DNA of 11,326 nt from Bdellovibrionales bacterium (GTDB lineage: Bacteria > Bdellovibrionota > Bacteriovoracia > Bacteriovoracales > Bacteriovoracaceae): positions 1 through 11,326 of the forward strand of contig JAHFAA010000087.1 of assembly GCA_023250775.1 (NCBI GenBank). Reading direction: 5' to 3'. Below the pieces are notes generated by a model, which made no database searches, was not told the origin of the DNA, and saw only the letters and a program-made list of their open reading frames with translations. The position numbers and the translations under genes were made by a program. Every line of letters begins with the position of its first letter. The stretch's first letter is position 1. Below are positions 6,889 through 11,326 of the stretch, piece after piece.

Positions 6889-7949
6889 GCATGCCCCCAT
6901 TTTTTGAGGGCACCTTGTAAGAAGCTCGTTTTAAAGTCGTGATAGTCCAAAGTATTCGTCTGTGGGTAGTCTTGGGAAAAATTCAGTCTCTGCAGTTTGG
7001 CCTTGGAGTAAACATAGGTTAAAAACTCCGCCGGCAGGCCAAGTTTCCTTAAGGCAAAATTATTCAACTTATTTTTCGGCAGAGCAAAGATCGGACGCGA
7101 AATTCCAAAAGTCGCGAGCGCATCTTGCAAGAATTCTCCCACCGTGGCGTTGTTACGGGGAATCACATGATAGGTTTTCAATCGTTCTTCTCCCATCACA
7201 TTAAGGATTCCCTGGGCCAGAACTTCGGCCACCCAGTCGACCGGGGCCAGAGGGAATACACTCGTCCTCTCGAAGGGCAAGGGAATATAAGGCGCATATT
7301 GGAGAGCGGGGGAAAATCCCCTGATCTTGGAAAGAAACTCTAAGAAATAATAAGGGCCATTTTTTTCTTTGAAAATTCCTGATTGGCGATCGCCGACTAA
7401 AATTCCCAGACGATAGACACGCGTTTTTAAATGCGCCAGTTCACTTCCCTCTTTTGCCAGATTGTTTATGAGAAGTTCCGCCTCAAATTTGCTTTTGGCG
7501 TAGGCATCGGCAAAACGCTGGCCCTGATTCAAATCCTGCTCTTCGAAAATGCCCTGATGCTCGCCCACGATAGAAATAGAGCTGGCATAATGGATGGAGG
7601 TAAGCATGGGGCAGTAGCGCACGAGAAAAAGTATATTCTGAGTCCCCACCACATTGTTAATAAAGCAGTCTGAGTATGATCCTCTCAAATCATAATAGGC
7701 CGCCAAGTGCGCCAACGCCGTGATCTCGGAGAGAATTTTCCTGTCGCCTTCATGCATGAAAATTTGCGGCAGGGTGATGTCACCGCGAATAATGGCGACC
7801 TTGGACATATTTCGATACAAAAACTGCGCGCGATTGGCGCTTTGAGGGCGAACCAAAAGATAGATCTTACTTACCCGCGAATCGGCCTGCAGCAAAGGGA
7901 TCAGTGATTCACCTAAGAAGCCCGTACCGCCGGTTAATAGAATGCGCAT
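6885..7949 (-). CDS. extended SDR, fatty acyl (thioester) reductase-type
   Basis: From the ATG at 7949 the protein has 354 residues and begins directly with the Rossmann motif LLTGGTGFLGE (4-14). This start has GGAG six bases upstream; the in-frame ATG at 7961 has none. LLVR (31-34) suggests NADPH preference. The catalytic elements are SS (123-124) and YAKSK (Tyr150, Lys154). HLAAYYDL (81-88), NVVGT (99-103), GPYYF (198-202) and APVDWVAEVL (235-244) resemble the fatty-acyl-CoA reductase (NAD_binding_4, 'male sterility') branch of extended SDRs rather than sugar epimerases. Such domains reduce acyl-CoA or acyl-ACP thioesters to aldehydes or alcohols. It follows the lipid kinase by 15 bases and its stop overlaps the AAR-like start as ATGA, so the two reductases are translationally coupled. 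The alternative is an OleD- or sterol-dehydrogenase-like role on a beta-hydroxy/keto substrate. Confidence 0.78.
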   Translation of the reverse strand: MRILLTGGTGFLGESLIPLLQADSRVSKIYLLVRPQSANRAQFLYRNMSKVAIIRGDITLPQIFMHEGDRKILSEITALAHLAAYYDLRGSYSDCFINNVVGTQNILFLVRYCPMLTSIHYASSISIVGEHQGIFEEQDLNQGQRFADAYAKSKFEAELLINNLAKEGSELAHLKTRVYRLGILVGDRQSGIFKEKNGPYYFLEFLSKIRGFSPALQYAPYIPLPFERTSVFPLAPVDWVAEVLAQGILNVMGEERLKTYHVIPRNNATVGEFLQDALATFGISRPIFALPKNKLNNFALRKLGLPAEFLTYVYSKAKLQRLNFSQDYPQTNTLDYHDFKTSFLQGALKKWGHA

Positions 7950-7964
7950 TTTGGTCTCCATACT

Positions 7965-8924
7965 TTAGGATAAACCAAAATTTTGAGGCAGAGGCAGCTC
8001 CGAATTTTTGGAACTGCGGGTGAAGACCTTCAAGGAATCTTTGGCCACTTCCACTTCCCATTTTGGCCCGTTGCCTAACATTTCGCCATCGCCAAAAAAG
8101 AAGCTCTTGTCGCCATCAAGCGCTTCGATGGCAATTTTATCAGTTTCAAAAGTAATAAAATGGGGATCATTGGCGGGAAAATGGCCCATGCTCACTTTCA
8201 CCACACAATTAATAAGCTGCGCACGATTTTGATGAGTGACTAAAATGACATTGAAACGGCCATCGTTGTTGGCGGTAAAAGGCGCCAATTCAAATTTCCC
8301 GGCCACCGTCGACTGATTGTTAATAAACAGGGCCGCGACATCGTAGACGCCCGATAATTCCTTGCTCGTAATTCTAACCTTGTGACGGTCCAAATTGAGC
8401 GACAGTAATTCCTGTGCCACAAAGAGTGAATAGATTTTGCTGCCCGAAAGATGCATGACTTTTTTGAACATGGGATAAGAGGCGCGCAGACGATTGATTT
8501 TTTGCGCCACTTTTCCACCAAAGCCGATGCCACCATTGGTGGCCATAAATTTCCCGTTGATCTTTATCAGATCGATTTTTTTATATTCTTTGTTGCGAAT
8601 ACTTTGCAGAACATTCTGCAGACCTTTGTGATTGCCAAGCTCATGGGCCAGGTCATTGGCCGTGCCGCCGGGAACAACCAGAAGGCCGATATCAGTGCCG
8701 GCAATTTTTTGAATAATGGTATTGGCCGTGCCATCACCACCTACGGAAACAATGGCATCAACACCATTTTCGATATCCTGTTCGAGGCATTGATCCAAGG
8801 CCGCCAGACTACTTGGTTGCTTGAACTGCAAATTACTGCGAAATAAAATTGATTCAATTTTATGCTTTAACTCCCCACCGGAATGAGAAGCATGTTGGTT
8901 CATATAAACGCTAATCGTCTGCAT
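7965..8924 (-). CDS. diacylglycerol kinase-family lipid kinase
   Basis: This 319-residue protein has the two-domain DAGK/YegS/sphingosine-kinase layout; these enzymes phosphorylate the hydroxyl of a lipid using ATP. The nucleotide loop VGGDGTANTI lies at 61-70, PGGTANDLAHELG at 85-97, ATNGGIGFGG at 128-137, a lipid-domain NNDGRFNVIL at 219-228, and the C-terminal catalytic DGE at 279-281. All the usual key residues are present, so it should be active. There are no membrane helices; the family works at the inner membrane surface. It is the first gene of the minus-strand operon leading into two acyl reductases and the BtaA-like enzyme, and it diverges from the formyltransferase gene. The start has AAAGG about 11 bases upstream. 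The substrate (diacylglycerol, an alkyl-glycerol or another lipid alcohol) cannot be read from sequence. Confidence 0.9.
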   Translation of the reverse strand: MQTISVYMNQHASHSGGELKHKIESILFRSNLQFKQPSSLAALDQCLEQDIENGVDAIVSVGGDGTANTIIQKIAGTDIGLLVVPGGTANDLAHELGNHKGLQNVLQSIRNKEYKKIDLIKINGKFMATNGGIGFGGKVAQKINRLRASYPMFKKVMHLSGSKIYSLFVAQELLSLNLDRHKVRITSKELSGVYDVAALFINNQSTVAGKFELAPFTANNDGRFNVILVTHQNRAQLINCVVKVSMGHFPANDPHFITFETDKIAIEALDGDKSFFFGDGEMLGNGPKWEVEVAKDSLKVFTRSSKNSELPLPQNFGLS

Positions 8925-8955
8925 AGTAATTTCGGCCTTTTGGACATACTAATGC

Positions 8956-8974
8956 AGGCCTCGATGACAGGCCT
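8956..8974. repeat. AGGCCT inverted repeat in the dgk-family gene leader
   Basis: Two copies of AGGCCT (8956-8961 and 8969-8974) flank a seven-base loop and can form a six-base-pair hairpin in the untranslated leader of the minus-strand operon, about 32 bases before its first ATG. Each half is itself palindromic, so they are also direct repeats. It could be an operator or leader hairpin, but AGGCC-containing words are frequent all over this window. Confidence 0.3.
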
Positions 8975-9011
8975 TTCATTTCTTAAACCTGTGTAAATTC
9001 TACTGTCCCCA

Positions 9012-9040
9012 TGGTCGTTTTCACCCCTAATCCATAGAAT
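9012..9040 (+). promoter_or_regulatory. weak promoter candidate for the formyltransferase gene
   Basis: A TAGAAT (9035-9040, five of six consensus bases) lies 17 bases after a poor -35 (TGGTCG, three of six). It is placed to start transcription near 9047, before AAGGA at 9054-9058 and the ATG at 9068. A second TAGAAT reads the other way (complement of 8997-9002) and could serve the divergent operon, but no good -35 goes with it. The 143-base gap between the divergent genes must hold both promoters; these are only candidates. Confidence 0.25.
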
Positions 9041-9067
9041 GCAGCATCTACTTAAGGAAATAAAACT

Positions 9068-9820
9068 ATGCGGGCCCTGCTGGCCACCAGTGAAATTACT
9101 TACGTTCCAGAGAATTACGCTCCACTTTTTAAGGAGTTACTGGCCAAACACGCCCCCCAAATCAAAGGCATTATCCTGCTGCAAAATCTGAGCTGGACGG
9201 TGGCGAAAAAGGCCCTTGGCCTCTATGCCATGGGGGCAAAACAGACGGGCCGCGGATTCATGCGAAATATTCTGAGCGTTATGCTCAAACAGGATGTGCG
9301 GGAAAAGCTGGCAAGAGAGGCCGGCATTCCAATCTATAAATTTAAAAGCATGAATTCAGAAGAGGCGTTAAAGCTGGTGCGCGAGCACCAAATTGATTTA
9401 GTGGTTAATATGCGCACGCGCTGTATTTATAAACGGCCAATTTTGCAAGCTCCAAAATTTGGTTGCCTCAATATCCATCATGGATTGTTACCGGATTTCC
9501 GTGGAACTCTGTGCGACCTTTATGCTTTGTCCGAGGGCCGGCCGGCAGGATTTAGTATTCATCATATGGTGGAAAAAGTTGACGCCGGCGTTCTGTATAA
9601 ACGCTGCCAAGTGGGCCATGGTGACAAAAATTATCAGGAATATTTAAAACGTTCGGCCTTGCTTGAGGCCCAGGCCTTGGGCGAGATTTTTGATTTTGTC
9701 GAAAAAGAAGGCCGTTTGCCTGAACCGCTTGCAATAAACGCCTCCTCGCCTCACCATTATTCCAAAACACCGAATCATCAACAAATTCGCAGCATGATCG
9801 ACCAAGGATTAATTTTATGA
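9068..9820 (+). CDS. formyltransferase-fold protein (Formyl_trans_N family)
   Basis: This 250-residue protein carries the catalytic core of the folate-dependent formyltransferase fold (GART, Fmt and sugar N-formyltransferases). LNIHHGLLPDFRG (134-146) supplies Asn135 and His137, and FSIHHMVEKVDAGVL (162-176) supplies Asp172, so the Asn-His-Asp set is complete. The typical enzyme moves a formyl group from 10-formyl-tetrahydrofolate to an amine. It is too short for methionyl-tRNA formyltransferase, lacking that protein's C-terminal domain. The N-terminal 90 residues are less typical, with an insert-like hydrophobic/basic stretch at about 40-75. The start follows AAGGA by nine bases. The stop overlaps the next ATG as ATGA, so its product is made with the hydrolase-ligase fusion, which suggests a joint role on an amine-bearing or acyl substrate. 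The substrate is unknown. Confidence 0.8.
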   Translation: MRALLATSEITYVPENYAPLFKELLAKHAPQIKGIILLQNLSWTVAKKALGLYAMGAKQTGRGFMRNILSVMLKQDVREKLAREAGIPIYKFKSMNSEEALKLVREHQIDLVVNMRTRCIYKRPILQAPKFGCLNIHHGLLPDFRGTLCDLYALSEGRPAGFSIHHMVEKVDAGVLYKRCQVGHGDKNYQEYLKRSALLEAQALGEIFDFVEKEGRLPEPLAINASSPHHYSKTPNHQQIRSMIDQGLIL

Positions 9821-11326
9821 AAAAACCAACAGTCATTGCCCACCATGGTTCCCCTGGACATCCGTCAGATTTTAAAAATGTCGCGGAAGGAATAGGAAAC
9901 TCCGTTGAATGGAAAAATATCGATCGTTATCAAAATCCCTATCAAACCGTCACCGACGTGTTAGACGGAGCAAGCGAAAATCTTATCATACTCGGCTACA
10001 GCTTTGGCTGCACTCGCGCCATCAACGACGCCGCTGTTCTCTTGAAAAATAATATTCGCCCCTCGGCGGTCATCCTGGTTTCACCCTATGTTTTTATTAA
10101 GAATGCCGCCGGCCCCGTCGCCCGCATGGCCTTGAACTTGCCTATTCTCTCTGATGTTTTACTGAAAAACAAAGGAACCAAGGCCATTGACAGCATGCTT
10201 GAGACCTCCAGTTTTCCCAAGTCTGTTCCCGCTGACTACCAGGCGCAACGGGAGCTGTATGCTTCACCTGTGATGCTGCGCCAGTCAGTTCTGGAAAAAG
10301 AAAATGATTCGCCAACTTTGAATTATTCTCTCTTGGCCTTAAAACAAAGTGGCGTTCCTGTGGTGGTTCTTTATGGACGGCAAGATAAAACCTCAACTCG
10401 CGCGGAACAAATTACGCCGCTTTCGGAAAAGCTGGGTGGAGAATTAATCGAAATTGCCGATGGCGGACATGCTCTTCTTTGGACACATACAAATGAGGTG
10501 TGCGCGGCGATTCGTTCCACCCTCAACAAAATCGCTCCGCGAATTGGTTATTACGAAGGCGAGGCGGAAGAAAACAACGTCTTTTCTTTTTTAAAGGAAC
10601 ATCTCAAAAATTTCCCCACGCGAAAAATTCTCACCTGGGTTGATACCGAAGTTTTAAAGAATTGGGATTTCAATTTGGAAACTCCCCTGCCCCATCGCTC
10701 CGTAACCGTCCAGGAACTCAATCATCTGATTGGCGTGATCGGTACGGGTCTGACCAAACTGGGAATTCAAAAAGGTGATCGCGCTATTGTCTTTATTCCC
10801 ATGAGCCTCTATCTCTATACCACCATGTTTGCCTTGCAAAAGATTGGGGCCATTCCGGTGTTCTTGGATTCGTGGGCCCGGCGCGATCAGCTGGGAGTTT
10901 CGGCCGAGCAGGCCTCACCCAAAGTCATCATCTCGGTCGAGCGCGCCTTTGTTTATCTGCAAGAGGTGCCTGAGATTGCAAAAATTCCTTTGAAAATCGT
11001 CGCCGGGCCGGCGCAAGGAAAATATTCCGCACGCTTGGAAGAGTTGATGCAGGAAAAAAGTTATTGTCCTGTCGCCCCTGTCGAAAAAGAACATACCGCC
11101 TTGATCACCTTCACCACCGGCAGCTCAGGCACACCTAAAGGTGCCGATCGCACGCACCGTTTCCTGGCGGCGCAACACTATGCTTTGAATCGTCATCTTC
11201 CGTATGTGGAAGGGGATGTGGATTTGCCGGTCTTCCCCATTTTCTCTCTCAATAACCTGGCGGCGGGAGTTAATACCGTTATTCCGGCGATTGATGTCGG
11301 CACGCCTTCCGATCGTGACTCGCTTA
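9817..11326 (+). CDS. alpha/beta hydrolase fused to OleC-like acyl-adenylating ligase (partial, 3' cut)
   Basis: The frame is open from the ATG at 9817 to the window edge, 503 residues so far. Residues 1 to about 248 are an alpha/beta hydrolase: oxyanion loop HHGSPG (9-14), nucleophile elbow GYSFG (Ser62), acid in GRQDK (Asp190) and base in DGGH (His218), a complete triad. From about 255 an AMP-binding ligase begins, with GLTKLGIQKGDRAIVFIP and the phosphate loop TTGSSGTPKG (433-442). PVFPIFSLNN (about 469-478) and VNTVIPAID are like the region of OleC, the beta-lactone synthetase of olefin synthesis. OleB-OleC fusions are known, but OleB uses an Asp nucleophile of the haloalkane dehalogenase type, whereas this one has Ser. 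It may therefore be a thioesterase or esterase feeding or editing an acyl-adenylate. It starts four bases inside the formyltransferase gene, with AAGGA eight bases upstream. Confidence 0.85.
   Translation, partial: MKKPTVIAHHGSPGHPSDFKNVAEGIGNSVEWKNIDRYQNPYQTVTDVLDGASENLIILGYSFGCTRAINDAAVLLKNNIRPSAVILVSPYVFIKNAAGPVARMALNLPILSDVLLKNKGTKAIDSMLETSSFPKSVPADYQAQRELYASPVMLRQSVLEKENDSPTLNYSLLALKQSGVPVVVLYGRQDKTSTRAEQITPLSEKLGGELIEIADGGHALLWTHTNEVCAAIRSTLNKIAPRIGYYEGEAEENNVFSFLKEHLKNFPTRKILTWVDTEVLKNWDFNLETPLPHRSVTVQELNHLIGVIGTGLTKLGIQKGDRAIVFIPMSLYLYTTMFALQKIGAIPVFLDSWARRDQLGVSAEQASPKVIISVERAFVYLQEVPEIAKIPLKIVAGPAQGKYSARLEELMQEKSYCPVAPVEKEHTALITFTTGSSGTPKGADRTHRFLAAQHYALNRHLPYVEGDVDLPVFPIFSLNNLAAGVNTVIPAIDVGTPSDRDSL

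Noticed and set aside
8451..8846. Plus-strand 131-codon open frame inside the lipid kinase gene
   Set aside because: It is antisense to the conserved GGDGT and PGGTAND motifs and its translation resembles no known protein.
9068..9820. Methionyl-tRNA formyltransferase (fmt)
   Set aside because: At 250 residues it lacks the C-terminal tRNA-binding domain, and there is no def/fmt neighbourhood.
9552..9836. Minus-strand open frame opposite the formyltransferase gene
   Set aside because: It lies wholly antisense to a gene with complete catalytic motifs, has no recognisable domain and no Shine-Dalgarno support; it is a shadow frame.
10142..10839. Short minus-strand frames within the hydrolase-ligase gene
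   Set aside because: The plus strand is open with a complete hydrolase triad and AMP-binding motif; the antisense frames are by-products of it.
9068..11326. Plus-strand pair as a standard ole (olefin) operon
   Set aside because: The hydrolase has a serine nucleophile instead of the OleB Asp, and no OleA is visible; only the ligase resembles OleC.
1..11326. CRISPR arrays, tRNA genes, insertion sequences or prophage
   Set aside because: No regularly spaced repeats, cloverleaf-like sequence, transposase or terminal inverted repeats were seen on either strand.

Overview
The window reads as ordinary chromosomal DNA from a Gram-negative-type bacterium with roughly even base composition. It has dense genes, Shine-Dalgarno sites of the AGGA type and sigma70-like TATAAT boxes. 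The queA-tgt-yajC-secD order is widespread in bacteria. The overall mix, including a tatA inside the sec cluster and a BtaA-like/acyl-reductase lipid operon, makes me lean towards Bdellovibrionota or another deltaproteobacterium-like lineage, with low confidence. There are no tRNA or rRNA genes, CRISPR arrays, insertion sequences or phage genes.

Region 1 (1-3205, all minus strand) is a housekeeping cluster transcribed queA > tgt > yajC > tatA > secD (secD is cut by the window edge). QueA and Tgt act in tRNA queuosine modification; YajC and SecD are accessory parts of the Sec translocon; TatA forms the Tat pore. The genes are overlapping or separated by about 20 bases, except tatA-secD, where a 117-base gap holds a good promoter for secD.

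Region 2 (3206-3714) holds one plus-strand gene for a small, secreted, Pro/Glu-rich, probably disordered protein of unknown function. Its promoter is so close to the ATG that the mRNA may be leaderless, and a perfect 12-base palindrome overlaps the -35 box.

Region 3 (3699-8924, minus strand) is a tight four-gene operon: a diacylglycerol-kinase-family lipid kinase > an SDR/FAR-type acyl thioester reductase > a large protein whose C-terminal half is a long-chain acyl-ACP reductase (AAR, as in cyanobacteria) > a DUF3419/BtaA-like SAM-dependent aminocarboxypropyl transferase. Region 4 (9068-11326, plus strand) is divergent from it: a formyltransferase-fold protein translationally coupled (ATGA) to a fusion of a serine alpha/beta hydrolase with an OleC-like acyl-adenylating ligase that runs off the window.

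Taken together, regions 3 and 4 look like a dedicated lipid-modification locus: activation of acyl groups, reduction to aldehyde or alcohol, phosphorylation of a lipid, and possibly transfer of an aminocarboxypropyl head group and a formyl or amide group. I know of no described pathway with exactly this set. The AAR protein also appears to carry a second, degenerate copy of its own fold at the N-terminus. These are the parts most worth following up.
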